A DNA stretch of 64,000 nucleotides. It comes from Kutzneria chonburiensis. Lineage in GTDB: Bacteria; Actinomycetota; Actinomycetes; Mycobacteriales; Pseudonocardiaceae. A program made the position numbers and the translations under genes. Below are positions 51,115-59,303 of this stretch, one piece after another (position 1 is the first letter of the stretch; every line of letters starts with the position of its first letter). The stretch spans positions 2,666,001 through 2,730,000 of the forward strand of contig NZ_CP097263.1 in the NCBI RefSeq assembly GCF_028622115.1, in the 5' to 3' direction. Below the pieces are notes generated by a model. It was not told where the DNA came from, made no database searches, and was given only the letters and a program-made list of their open reading frames with translations.

Positions 51115-52156
51115 TCACCGTCGCCGTGAACCGGCCGCTCGTGGCGGCGTGGTCGACGGCGTCGGCGATGTCGTCGAGCGCGAACTCCGTGACGTCGAAC
51201 TGGTTCAGGTCGAGCAGGCCCGCCTTGATCAACTCGATGAATGACCGGTTGGCCGTGCGCGGGTGCAGCCACTGACCGCGCAGGGTGATGCTGTTGCGCA
51301 TCAACCACCGGTACGGCAACGAGATGTCGTCCTGCACGCCGCCCATCAGCACCACCCGGCCGCGTTCCCGTACCGTCATCGCCGCCTGACGAACGGGTTC
51401 GTTGCCGGCCGACGGCGGCAGCAGGTCCAGCACGACGTCGATCGGCCCCGGGGCGGCGTCCAGCATCTCCTGCGTGCCGCCGAGCCTGACCGTCCTGACG
51501 CGACGGCCGAAGCGATTCTCCAGTTCCGCCAACATCTTCTCGTCACGGCCGGGCGCGATCACGGTGGCCGCGCCCATGGCCAACGCCATCGCGACGCCGG
51601 CGCTGCCGAAGTTGCCGGTGGCGCCGCTGATCAACACGGTCTCGCCGGCCTGCAACTCGGCCGCGAGCAATCCCCCGTACGGCACCAGGCACACCGTCGC
51701 GGCCGCCGCCAACCGGCCGGCGTCGGCCCGGTCGAAAGCACCCAACGGCACCGCGTTCTCCGTGGGGACAAGGAGTTGCTCCGCGAAGGAGCCGTTGCCG
51801 ACATAGTCCTGAAGGTGCAGGCCACCGTCCCCGCGAGCGCTCCAGCCCTGCAACATGATGTCGGGCGTGAGGGCATCGTCGCGGGACCGGATCGTCGGAT
51901 CGCACAGCACCCAGTCCCCCACTCGCAGCCGCGTCGCGTCGGGGCCGACGGCACGGACCCGGCCGACCGCGCCGGCGCCGAGCGTGATCGGCAGGTTCAG
52001 CTGGAAGCCGCGCGAGCCGGCGATCACCTCGTCGGTGTACGGGATGACCGACGCGGCAACGACTTCCACCAGGACCTCACCCGTGCCCGGCACGGGATCG
52101 GGCACGGTCGTCACGGTCAGCGGGGCGCCGAATCTCGTGAGCACTGCGGCCTTCAT
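51104..52156 (-). CDS. Medium-chain (zinc-independent) quinone oxidoreductase/alcohol dehydrogenase family
   Basis: 350 aa. MDR fold: MKAAVLTRFGAPLTVTTVPD, LGAGAVGRVRAVGPDATRLR, nucleotide-binding VLISGATGNFGSAGVAMAL. The catalytic zinc Cys/His and the structural Cys cluster are missing, so it belongs to the NADPH quinone oxidoreductase branch. ATG 52156. Divergent from an MmyB-like regulator, with a palindrome between them. Confidence 0.84.
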   Translation of the reverse strand: MKAAVLTRFGAPLTVTTVPDPVPGTGEVLVEVVAASVIPYTDEVIAGSRGFQLNLPITLGAGAVGRVRAVGPDATRLRVGDWVLCDPTIRSRDDALTPDIMLQGWSARGDGGLHLQDYVGNGSFAEQLLVPTENAVPLGAFDRADAGRLAAAATVCLVPYGGLLAAELQAGETVLISGATGNFGSAGVAMALAMGAATVIAPGRDEKMLAELENRFGRRVRTVRLGGTQEMLDAAPGPIDVVLDLLPPSAGNEPVRQAAMTVRERGRVVLMGGVQDDISLPYRWLMRNSITLRGQWLHPRTANRSFIELIKAGLLDLNQFDVTEFALDDIADAVDHAATSGRFTATVIRP

Positions 52157-52220
52157 CGGGTCTTCCTTCCGTTCGGTACGACCCAGCCTGCGGCGTCGGC
52201 GGCCGCGCATCCAGCCCTGG

Positions 52221-52234
52221 TATTATCCTAGGAT
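52221..52234 (+). promoter_or_regulatory. -10 box and palindrome before the MmyB-like gene
   Basis: TATTAT (52221-52226) is a perfect -10 type hexamer. It overlaps the palindrome ATCCTAGGAT (52225-52234) in the 93-base gap between the divergent reductase and regulator genes. An operator for the adjacent regulator is likely but unproved. Confidence 0.5.
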
Positions 52235-52249
52235 TGAGGAGGTCCACCG

Positions 52250-53020
52250 ATGCCTGCCGGACTGGGCGAGTTCCTGCGCTCCCGCCGCGAACGCCTGACC
52301 CCCGAAGCCGTCGGCCTCCCCCTCGGCCGCCGTCGCCGCACGCCCGGACTGCGCCGTGAAGAGGTCGCCGAGCTCGCCGGCATCGGCGTCGACTGGTACA
52401 TCCGCCTGGAGCAGGGCCGCACCGTGCGCCCGTCCGTCGCCACCGTCGACGCCCTGGCCGCCGCCCTGCGCCTCGACGACACCGAGCGGGCGCATCTCGG
52501 CCTGCTGGCCCAGCAGACCGTGCGGCCGCTGTTCGTGCGCGAAACCGTGCCGGCGGCGGTGAAAGCCGTGATCGCCGGTCTTGATCAGCCCGCGTACGCC
52601 ACCGGTCGGCGCTGGGATGTGCTGGCCTGGAACGACGCCGCCCGGGAGCTGTTCACCGACTTCGACGCCTGCGCCCCCGACGACCGCAACATCCTCGTCT
52701 ATCTGCTGCTCGATCCCGCCACCCGCAAGCTCTTCGGTCGCGGCTGGGCCGTGATGGCCCGACACACCGTCGCCCAGTTCCGTGCCGCGCACGACGTCTG
52801 GGCCGGCGATCCCCTGTTCACCAGCCTCGCCGCCCGGCTCTCCGCCGGCTCGCCCCAGTTCCGCGCCTGGTGGGAGGACCACGACATCTCCGTCGGCCGC
52901 GGCTCCGGCCGCAAGGTGCTGCACCACCCGATCCGCGGCACCGTGGCCTACGACTTCGCCAACTTCCAGGCCAACGACGAGCCGGCGGTGCGGCTCACCG
53001 TCTTCACACCGGCGGGTTGA
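52250..53020 (+). CDS. XRE family regulator with MmyB-like ligand domain
   Basis: 256 aa. Helix-turn-helix with RRTPGLRREEVAELAGIGVD and WYIRLEQGRTVRPSVATVDA, then the MmyB-like domain (RRWDVLAWNDAARELF, DPATRKLFGRGWAVMARHTV, FRAWWEDHDISVGRGSGRKV). ATG 52250 has GAGGAGG upstream. Its probable target is the divergent quinone oxidoreductase gene. Overlaps the end of the LacI gene by 17 bases. Confidence 0.85.
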   Translation: MPAGLGEFLRSRRERLTPEAVGLPLGRRRRTPGLRREEVAELAGIGVDWYIRLEQGRTVRPSVATVDALAAALRLDDTERAHLGLLAQQTVRPLFVRETVPAAVKAVIAGLDQPAYATGRRWDVLAWNDAARELFTDFDACAPDDRNILVYLLLDPATRKLFGRGWAVMARHTVAQFRAAHDVWAGDPLFTSLAARLSAGSPQFRAWWEDHDISVGRGSGRKVLHHPIRGTVAYDFANFQANDEPAVRLTVFTPAG

Positions 53021-54014
53021 GGGCGGCGGTGCTGTGGCGGATGACCAGCGAAGTCGCCAGATCGACGCGGGTGGTGGCGGGAGTTTCGCCGCGGCCCAGC
53101 GACAACGCCAGGCGGGCGGCGGTCTCGGCCATGGCCACGAGGGGTTGGCGGATGGTGGTCAGCGGCGGGCCGACCCACCGGGCCAGCGGCAGGTCGTCGA
53201 AGCCGACGACGCTGAGGTCGGCCGGCACGCGAAGCCCCAGTTCGCGGGCGGCTTCGTAGAGGCCGAGGGCCTGGAGGTCGTTGCCGGCGAAGACGGCGGT
53301 GGGCGGCGTCGCCAGGGACAGCAGGTCGCGGCCGGCGGAGTAGCCGGCCTCGAAGTGGAAGTCGCCTTCACGGACGAGCCGGGGATCGAAACGCAGACCG
53401 GCTGTTTCGAGGGCGGCGCGATAGCCGTCGAGGCGGGCACGGCTGCACAGCATGCGCGACGGGCCGCCGATGAGACCGATGCGAACGTGCCCGAGGTCGA
53501 TCAGGTGCCGGGTGGCGGTGACGCCACCGAGCCAGTTGTTGGTGCCGACGGCCGGCACACCGTCGGCCGGATCGCCGGCGGGATCGAGCACCACAAAAGG
53601 GATCTCGCGACTGGCGAGCTGGGTCCGCTGGACGGTGTCGAGGTCGCTGAGCACGAGCACGACGCCGCAGGGACGGCGGGCCAGCACACCGTCCACCCAC
53701 GACTGGCCGGGCGACAGCGCCCCGGCCGACTCGGACAGCACGACGTGCAGCTTCTCTTCGCGGGCAACGTTTTCCACGCCGCGAATGACCTCCATCGCCC
53801 ACGCGCTCTCGAGCTCGTGGAAGACGAGATCGAACAGCCGGGACGGCGGACCGGCGGCGCGACGGCGATAGCCGTGCCGCTGCAACAGCTCCTCGACCCG
53901 CGCCCGCGTGGCCGGGGCGACGTCGGCGCGCCCGTTGAGGACCTTGGAGACGGTCGGCGTGGACACGCCGGCTTCCCGGGCAATCTCCGCCAGCGTCGGC
54001 GTGCCACCACGCAT
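53004..54014 (-). CDS. LacI family regulator
   Basis: 336 aa. N-terminal helix-turn-helix TLAEIAREAGVSTPTVSKVL with hinge ARVEELLQRHGYRRR, then a sugar-binding-protein-like domain (GLIGGPSRMLCSRARLDGYR, AVFAGNDLQALGLYEAAREL, VVGFDDLPLARWVGPPLTTI). Members bind sugars or nucleosides. ATG 54014. It is the last of three minus-strand genes (SDR, hydrolase, LacI). No sugar gene is near, so its targets may lie elsewhere. Confidence 0.88.
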   Translation of the reverse strand: MRGGTPTLAEIAREAGVSTPTVSKVLNGRADVAPATRARVEELLQRHGYRRRAAGPPSRLFDLVFHELESAWAMEVIRGVENVAREEKLHVVLSESAGALSPGQSWVDGVLARRPCGVVLVLSDLDTVQRTQLASREIPFVVLDPAGDPADGVPAVGTNNWLGGVTATRHLIDLGHVRIGLIGGPSRMLCSRARLDGYRAALETAGLRFDPRLVREGDFHFEAGYSAGRDLLSLATPPTAVFAGNDLQALGLYEAARELGLRVPADLSVVGFDDLPLARWVGPPLTTIRQPLVAMAETAARLALSLGRGETPATTRVDLATSLVIRHSTAALNPPV

Positions 54015-54024
54015 GGCGAGGATG

Positions 54025-54753
54025 CTACCGGGCGTCGAAAGGTTTCGAAGACCAGTCGAGGACGGCCGTGCTGAGTTCGGGGCTGGTGAAGGCGGTCCAG
54101 TGATCGCCGGGCACCAGCAGATACTGCGACGACGGCAGGGCGGCAGCGAGGTCGGCGGCGGAGGCGCGACGCTCGTCACGATCGCCGACGACCACCAGCG
54201 TCGGCACCTCGATCCGCCGCGCCTCGTCGACCGAGGTCGGCACCTGGGCGTCGAGAACATGCAGCATGGCCTGGGGATCGGCATCGAGCTGGGACAACCA
54301 GCCCGCGAACTGCCGGGCCTCCTCGTCGAGCTCTCCGCCCCGCGCGATCGCGGCCAGCGCCCGGCGATTGCCAGCGCCGCCACCGGTAATGCCCTGACCA
54401 GCGATGATCGCCCGACGAGGCCGAGCGCCGCGAACGAGCGCCCGCAGCGTCACCCGGCCGCCCAGCGAGTACCCGCCGAGGTCGTAGTCGTCTAGCCCGA
54501 GCTCGGCGACCAGGGCCAACAGGTCGTCGGCCAGCACGTCCGGCGGATAGTCGCAGTGCCGCTCGCTGCCGCCGTGTCCGCGCAGGTCGGGCATGATCAC
54601 GCGGAAGCCCGCGGCGGCGAGTGCCGCCGCATGGCCGCCGGTGATCCACTGCGAGCCGTTGCCCATGAAACCGTGCACGAGCACGACGGGCCGGCCCACC
54701 CCCAGTTCCTGATACGCGATCCGTACGCCGTCGAAACTCCGAATGCCAGACAC
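54025..54753 (-). CDS. Alpha/beta hydrolase
   Basis: 242 aa. Canonical motifs: VVLVHGFMGNGSQW, MPDLRGHGGSERH, nucleophile Ser in LGGYSLGGRVTLRAL, acid Asp in VVGDRDERRAS and His in VPGDHWTAF. GTG 54753. It starts 19 bases after the SDR stop and ends 10 bases before the LacI gene, so the three form one unit. Substrate unknown. Confidence 0.84.
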   Translation of the reverse strand: MSGIRSFDGVRIAYQELGVGRPVVLVHGFMGNGSQWITGGHAAALAAAGFRVIMPDLRGHGGSERHCDYPPDVLADDLLALVAELGLDDYDLGGYSLGGRVTLRALVRGARPRRAIIAGQGITGGGAGNRRALAAIARGGELDEEARQFAGWLSQLDADPQAMLHVLDAQVPTSVDEARRIEVPTLVVVGDRDERRASAADLAAALPSSQYLLVPGDHWTAFTSPELSTAVLDWSSKPFDAR

Positions 54754-54772
54754 GCAACCGATCCTGGCACGT

Positions 54773-55537
54773 CTACCTGCCGTGCGGGTCGGTCCCGTTC
54801 AGCACGCTCACGACGTGGTCGTAGTCGCCGCGCGCCTCGCCGTAGCGGAGGAACTTGACCCGCTCGACCTGGATCTCCTTGGCGTCGGGCTGCGTCTCGA
54901 TCAACGTCATGACCTCGTCGATGAACTCGTCGAGCGGCATGGCGTGCTCGTTGTCCTCCTGCCCCGGCATCAGCGGCGTGCGCACCGACGGCGGCTCCAG
55001 CTCCAGGACCTTGACGGAGGTGTCGGACAGCTGCAGCCGCAGCGACTCGCTGAGCATGTGGATGGCCGCCTTGGAGGCGTTGTAACTGGGCGTGACCCTG
55101 AGCGGGGTGAACGCCAGCCCCGAGGAGACGGTGACGATGGTGGCGTCTGGCCGGGACTGAAGGTGCTCGACGAATGCGGCGACCAGGCGGATCGGGCCGA
55201 GCACGTTGGTCGTGACGACGCGTTCGGCCGAGGCCAGGAAGCCCTCGGGCCTGTGCCAGTCCTCGACCTGCATGATGCCGGCCATCGCGATGAGCACGTT
55301 CAGTGACGGGTGCCCGGCCAGCACCTCCTTGGCCGCCGCGGTGATGCTGCCCGGGTCGGCGGTGTCGATCACCACGGTGTCGATCTCCGGGTGCTCGGCG
55401 GCCAGCTGCTCCAGGATGGCGGTCCGGCGGCCGCCGATGATGACCTTGTTGCCCCGCTCGGTGAGGGCCAGCGCCAGGGCGAGGCCGATGCCGCTGGTCG
55501 CGCCGGGGATGAAGATGGTGTTTCCGCTGATGTCCAT
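54773..55537 (-). CDS. SDR family oxidoreductase, DltE-like
   Basis: 254 aa. NAD(P) site IFIPGATSGIGLALALALTE, NVLIAMAGIM (NNAG-like), catalytic Ser in VTVSSGLAFTPL and Tyr/Lys in PSYNASKAAIHML. All residues of a working classical SDR are present. ATG 55537. Divergent from an MmyB-like regulator gene; the palindrome at 55589-55603 lies between. Confidence 0.88.
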   Translation of the reverse strand: MDISGNTIFIPGATSGIGLALALALTERGNKVIIGGRRTAILEQLAAEHPEIDTVVIDTADPGSITAAAKEVLAGHPSLNVLIAMAGIMQVEDWHRPEGFLASAERVVTTNVLGPIRLVAAFVEHLQSRPDATIVTVSSGLAFTPLRVTPSYNASKAAIHMLSESLRLQLSDTSVKVLELEPPSVRTPLMPGQEDNEHAMPLDEFIDEVMTLIETQPDAKEIQVERVKFLRYGEARGDYDHVVSVLNGTDPHGR

Positions 55538-55588
55538 GACCGAAAGCCTGCTCGGATCGGCGAGGCGTGTGCAGAGAGCGCATATCGG

Positions 55589-55603
55589 GGGATCGGCGAT
55601 CCC
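55589..55603. promoter_or_regulatory. Palindrome between the SDR and MmyB-like genes
   Basis: GGGATC-GGC-GATCCC is a perfect inverted repeat in the 101-base divergent gap. GATACT at 55627-55632 ends six bases before the regulator ATG and may be its -10 box. Probable operator. Confidence 0.5.
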
Positions 55604-55638
55604 TGGCTGGCAATCCGGCGACGTCCGATACTGGGCGT

Positions 55639-56484
55639 ATGGATCGAGCTGCACTGGCCGCGTTCCTGCGGACCCGGCGGGAGGCGCTGCAACCGGCGGA
55701 CATCGGCCTGCCCACGGGTGCGCGCCGGCGTACGCAGGGGCTGCGCCGGGAGGAGGTGGCGTCGCTGGCGGCGATGTCCACCGACTACTACACGCGGCTG
55801 GAGCAGGAGCGGGGTCCGCAGCCGAGCGAGCAGATGCTGGCCGCGCTGGCCCGCGCGTTGCGGCTGACGACCCCGGAGCGGGATTACCTGTTCCAGGTGG
55901 CCGGCCGCAACGCGCCGTCCTCGGTATCCGTCACCGCGCACGTCGCCCCGGCGTTGATGCGGGTGTTGGACCGGTTGGACGACACGCCGGCGTTGATCTT
56001 GTCCAGCCTGGGCGAGATTCTCGTGCAGAACCGGATGTCCCGGGCGCTGATGGGCGATCTGACCGTCTACACCGGACACGCGCGCAGCGAGGTCTACCGC
56101 TGGTTCACCGATCCTGAACAGCGCAAGCTCTATCCGCCGGACGACCATGCCCGGCAGAGCCGGGCCATGGTGGCCAATCTCCGTGCGGCGTACGGGCAGA
56201 TGGGTCCGAAGTCCCGAGCCGGCGAGCTGGCGGCCTTGCTGTCCAAGGAAAGCGCCGAGTTCGCCGAGCTGTGGGAACGGCAGGAGGTGGCGAAGCGGTT
56301 CGTCGACCACAAGGTGCTCATGCACCCGGAGCTGGGTGCGATCGAGGTCGACTGCCAGGCCTTGTTCACGGAGGACCAGTCGCAGGCGCTGCTGGTGCTG
56401 ACCGCCGCGCCGCGGACCGAGGGCTACGAGAAGCTCCAGCTGCTCGGGGTGCTCGGCAACGAGCGTTTCGAGGTCAGTAACTGA
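55639..56484 (+). CDS. XRE family regulator with MmyB-like ligand domain
   Basis: 281 aa. Helix-turn-helix with RRTQGLRREEVASLAAMSTD and YYTRLEQERGPQPSEQMLAA, then the ligand domain (LGEILVQNRMSRALMGDL, FTDPEQRKLYPPDDHARQSR, LMHPELGAIEVDCQALFTED). Likely to control the divergent SDR gene. ATG 55639 with a -10-like box six bases upstream suggests a leaderless message. Its end overlaps the phosphatase-like gene by 11 bases. Confidence 0.86.
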   Translation: MDRAALAAFLRTRREALQPADIGLPTGARRRTQGLRREEVASLAAMSTDYYTRLEQERGPQPSEQMLAALARALRLTTPERDYLFQVAGRNAPSSVSVTAHVAPALMRVLDRLDDTPALILSSLGEILVQNRMSRALMGDLTVYTGHARSEVYRWFTDPEQRKLYPPDDHARQSRAMVANLRAAYGQMGPKSRAGELAALLSKESAEFAELWERQEVAKRFVDHKVLMHPELGAIEVDCQALFTEDQSQALLVLTAAPRTEGYEKLQLLGVLGNERFEVSN

Positions 56485-57148
56485 TCGCCGCCCGCACGGG
56501 GCTGTGGTCGGACAGGCCGTCGGCGTTGAGCACCTCGGCGTTGGTGGCCGTCGCGCCGTGCACGATCACGTGGTCGATGACCTGCTCGCCTCGGGTCTTC
56601 ACGCCGGCCGGCAGCCGCGCTGCCCGAAAGTTTTCGCCCAGGCTCGCCAGCACGGTGTCGGCGTCGGCGTTGAAGTCGCCGAGCAGCACCGCCGGCGCCG
56701 GGGCCAGCTCGGCCAGCCGGGCCAGCTGGCTTTTGCGCTTGTTTCCCCAGCTCACGTGGGTCGCGACCACGGTGAGGCCCTGCACGTCGACGGCCAGCGC
56801 GCCCTTGCCGCCATCGGTCGGGAACGCTTCCGCGCCGAGCTCGCGGCTGGGACCGTTGACCAGGAGCACGAGGTATTCCGTGTTGTCCGTCAGCGGCGAC
56901 GCCGTCACTCGAGGCCGCGGCAGCCGCGGGTACCGCATCGCGTGTACCGTCCGGCCGGTCTCGCGCAGCGCCGCGAGCAGATCACCGCTGACCTCCTGCA
57001 ACGCCACGACGTCCTCGGTCAGCTCCCCCACCCGCTGCGCGACCGCGGCGACCCGTTTCGACTCGTCCGGCCAGCTGCCGGCCACCTCCTCGCCCCAGTT
57101 GTCGGCATGGATGCGGTGCAGCACGTTCCAGGTAGCGACGGTGATCAC
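56474..57148 (-). CDS. Endonuclease/exonuclease/phosphatase (EEP) family protein
   Basis: 224 aa. Metal and catalytic residues of the DNase I-like fold are seen: TVATWNVLHRIH (Asn), VVALQEVSGD (Glu), VVATHVSWG (His), VLLGDFNADADTVL (Asp/Asn), IDHVIVHG (Asp, His) and LSDHSPVRAAI (final Asp-His). A phosphodiesterase or nuclease acting on DNA, RNA or a phospholipid head; no signal peptide is present. GTG 57148. Last of three minus-strand genes. Confidence 0.86.
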   Translation of the reverse strand: MITVATWNVLHRIHADNWGEEVAGSWPDESKRVAAVAQRVGELTEDVVALQEVSGDLLAALRETGRTVHAMRYPRLPRPRVTASPLTDNTEYLVLLVNGPSRELGAEAFPTDGGKGALAVDVQGLTVVATHVSWGNKRKSQLARLAELAPAPAVLLGDFNADADTVLASLGENFRAARLPAGVKTRGEQVIDHVIVHGATATNAEVLNADGLSDHSPVRAAISY

Positions 57149-57157
57149 CGCCCGATT

Positions 57158-57760
57158 TTAGTGGCGGGCCGAGTCGTCGATCTGCACCGGATAGCCCGCC
57201 CGCAGCACGGCGACCGTGGATGGCGGCGTGATCACGGTGGCGGTGCCGGTGGTGGGCCGGCGCAGATGACCGGTGTAGCCGGCGCGGGTCCACTGGGCGA
57301 GGCTGCCGTCGACGATCAAGGCAGGCCCGTGGTCGAGCAGCACGAAGGTGCCGTCGGGCAGGTCGGGCCACGGCAGCTGGTGGAAACGCCGGGTGTGCGT
57401 GCCGCGGAAGATCCGCTCCTGGTGCAGCTGGCGGTTCATGTCGGCGGCCGACGGCTGACCGCCCCACGCGTCGCGGTAGGCCAGGTAGGCAGGCCGTCGA
57501 CAGGCGGCGCACGGGCGGTGACCAGCGGCGAAGGACACGGCTTCGTCGTGGAAGAACAGGTGGGTCCACCGGTTGGGCAGCCACTGCTCCCGCCACCAAT
57601 CCTTGAACTCCAGCGCGCACGTGATCCACAGGTTGCTGGCGTGGAACCGGACGATCTCCCGGTCGCGGTGGATCACCCCGCGGTTGCCGGTCCAGGCCCC
57701 GCGCAAGGGAAAGGCCTCGATGTCGCCGAGCGGCGTGACGCGATTGCGTTGCGGGCTCAC
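57158..57760 (-). CDS. Conserved protein of unknown function with a CAAC metal-like motif
   Basis: 200 aa. I recognise the start SPQRNRVTPLGDIEAFPLRG and the block WTHLFFHDEAVSFAAGHRPC with AACRRPAYLAYRDAWGG from a conserved actinobacterial family with no assigned role. CAAC plus His residues nearby (HDE, GHRPC) could hold a metal, as in Ada-type zinc sites. GTG 57760 overlaps the stop of the FAD oxidase fragment by four bases, which suggests coupled translation. Function unknown. Confidence 0.72.
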   Translation of the reverse strand: MSPQRNRVTPLGDIEAFPLRGAWTGNRGVIHRDREIVRFHASNLWITCALEFKDWWREQWLPNRWTHLFFHDEAVSFAAGHRPCAACRRPAYLAYRDAWGGQPSAADMNRQLHQERIFRGTHTRRFHQLPWPDLPDGTFVLLDHGPALIVDGSLAQWTRAGYTGHLRRPTTGTATVITPPSTVAVLRAGYPVQIDDSARH

Positions 57761-58521
57761 GGGAAGATCCCCTGGCCACGGTTGTCCGGCACCCGTAGCA
57801 ACGGTGTGGTCAACACCGTGTTTCCGGAAACGGTGAAGTCCTTGTCGCCGAAGGCCTCCAGAATTTGCGACCAGCCGTCGTCCTGGAGGATGAGCCCTTC
57901 CACGTAGTCACACTGTCCACTGAGGACAAGTTCTTGCTGGGCGGCGTTCAACGCCACGGTATCGGGATAGCGGACATTGAGGCGGCGAACCACCTCCGGC
58001 GCCGGCACGAGTGCGATCGTCGCACGGGTGATGATGCCGCACTGGCCGAGGCCGCCGAGCACGGCCCGGAACAGGTCCGATCCCGGCGCGCACGTCACGA
58101 CCGAGCCGGTTCCGGTGACGACTTCCAACTCCAGCAGGTTGTCGACGTGGCTGGTGCCGCCGAGCGACAGGGTTCCGCCGACCGACAGGTCCAGGAAGTC
58201 CGGCACCACGGGCGGCGTCAGTCCATGCGGCAGGGTCGCTTCCACCACCGTCCGCCAGGACGCGCCGCCGTCAACCACGGCGTAACCGGGCACGACCCGG
58301 TGCACCGCGCCCAACCCGGCCATGTCGACCACGACACCACTGTCCACAAGCGACTTCCCGTGCGTGGAATGCCCTCGCCCGCGGGCGGTCACGGGCGTGC
58401 CGTCGCGGAGCACCGCGGCAATGTCGGCGGCTGCGCTCGGCACCAGCACGGCTTCGGGTCGCCGCCGGATCATCCCGCCGAAGTCCGTCGACACCCGATC
58501 CAGAGCCGCTTCGTCACCCAC
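57757..58521 (-). CDS. Truncated FAD-binding oxidase (cytokinin-dehydrogenase-like FAD domain)
   Basis: 254 aa, against about 430-480 aa for whole enzymes. The FAD-binding (PCMH) domain is present: ARGRGHSTHGKSLVDSGVVV with the His of the GHS motif that holds FAD covalently in cytokinin dehydrogenases, VVDGGASWRTVVEAT, LSVGGTLSLGGTSHVDNLLE. After about residue 210 the substrate domain breaks off (LRVPDNRGQGIFP). The stop is shared with the start of the next gene, so the short form is built into the operon. It may be a remnant, or a FAD domain with a new use. Confidence 0.7.
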   Translation of the reverse strand: MGDEAALDRVSTDFGGMIRRRPEAVLVPSAAADIAAVLRDGTPVTARGRGHSTHGKSLVDSGVVVDMAGLGAVHRVVPGYAVVDGGASWRTVVEATLPHGLTPPVVPDFLDLSVGGTLSLGGTSHVDNLLELEVVTGTGSVVTCAPGSDLFRAVLGGLGQCGIITRATIALVPAPEVVRRLNVRYPDTVALNAAQQELVLSGQCDYVEGLILQDDGWSQILEAFGDKDFTVSGNTVLTTPLLRVPDNRGQGIFP

Positions 58522-58632
58522 AGCTCAACCCTAGCAACGGCTCGTGACGCCTTTCGGGTGTTCGGACATCGATGGCGGGAATCCGCGACACCGCCGGCCC
58601 TCACCACCGATCCGGCCGGCATGCTTGGCCGT

Positions 58633-59256
58633 ATGGAGGCGGGTCGAGGGGTCGTCGAGGCGGCTTTCGCGGTGTTGGACCAGGTTCGGGTGCAGGAGCC
58701 CGCGCGGCTGTTGGACCTCGCCGCCGCGACCGGCATTCCGCGGCCGACCGTGCACCGGTTGCTCGGCCAGCTGCTCGCCGTCGGCGCCGTCCGCCGCGAC
58801 GGCCGCAAGTATTGGCTCGGCGCCAGCCTCTTGACCGGCGGCGGCCAGCTCGAGCGCCAGGTCCGCGCCGCCGCCACCCGGCCTTTGGCCGAGCTCGCCG
58901 CCCGCACCGGCGCCGGCGTGACCTTGGGCCTCAACATCGGCGGCCGCAGCGTCTACCTCCAGATGATCGACGCCCACGAACCGCTCGGCGTCACCGCCCA
59001 GCCCGGCGAGCCCGTCGAGTCCGGCACCGCCCAGCTCGAGGCCCTCACCGCCGGCGACTTCCGCCCGTACATCGACGCCGGCCGGGTCGTCCGCGGCCTC
59101 ACCTGCGTCGCCATGCCCATCCCCCTGCCCGGTACCGGCACCGCCGCCATCACCGCCATGGCCCGCTCCCCGCACCCCTCGCCCACGCTGCTCAACGCCA
59201 CCAGGCAGACCGCCGCACGGGTCGCCGACCGACTGGGTGCCCTTGAAGTCCGGTGA
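58633..59256 (+). CDS. IclR-type regulator, short form
   Basis: 207 aa, shorter than the usual 250. Winged helix: VVEAAFAVLDQVRVQEPARL, DLAAATGIPRPTVHRLLGQL and RRDGRKYWLGASLL. The effector domain is reduced but keeps TLGLNIGGRSVYLQMIDAHE and GLTCVAMPIPLPGTGTAAIT. ATG 58633 is preferred over ATG 58621. Possible target: the FAD enzyme gene 47 bases downstream or the divergent FAD oxidase cluster. Confidence 0.78.
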   Translation: MEAGRGVVEAAFAVLDQVRVQEPARLLDLAAATGIPRPTVHRLLGQLLAVGAVRRDGRKYWLGASLLTGGGQLERQVRAAATRPLAELAARTGAGVTLGLNIGGRSVYLQMIDAHEPLGVTAQPGEPVESGTAQLEALTAGDFRPYIDAGRVVRGLTCVAMPIPLPGTGTAAITAMARSPHPSPTLLNATRQTAARVADRLGALEVR

Positions 59257-59303
59257 GCGGACTTCGCCTGGCCGGGCCGGGTGAGCAGTCCTACCGTGCG
59301 GAC

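Noticed and set aside
57757-57780. A sixth missing C at 57767-57770 to explain the short FAD oxidase
   Set aside because: Adding a base there would fuse the oxidase to the frame of the next gene and does not bring back a substrate domain.
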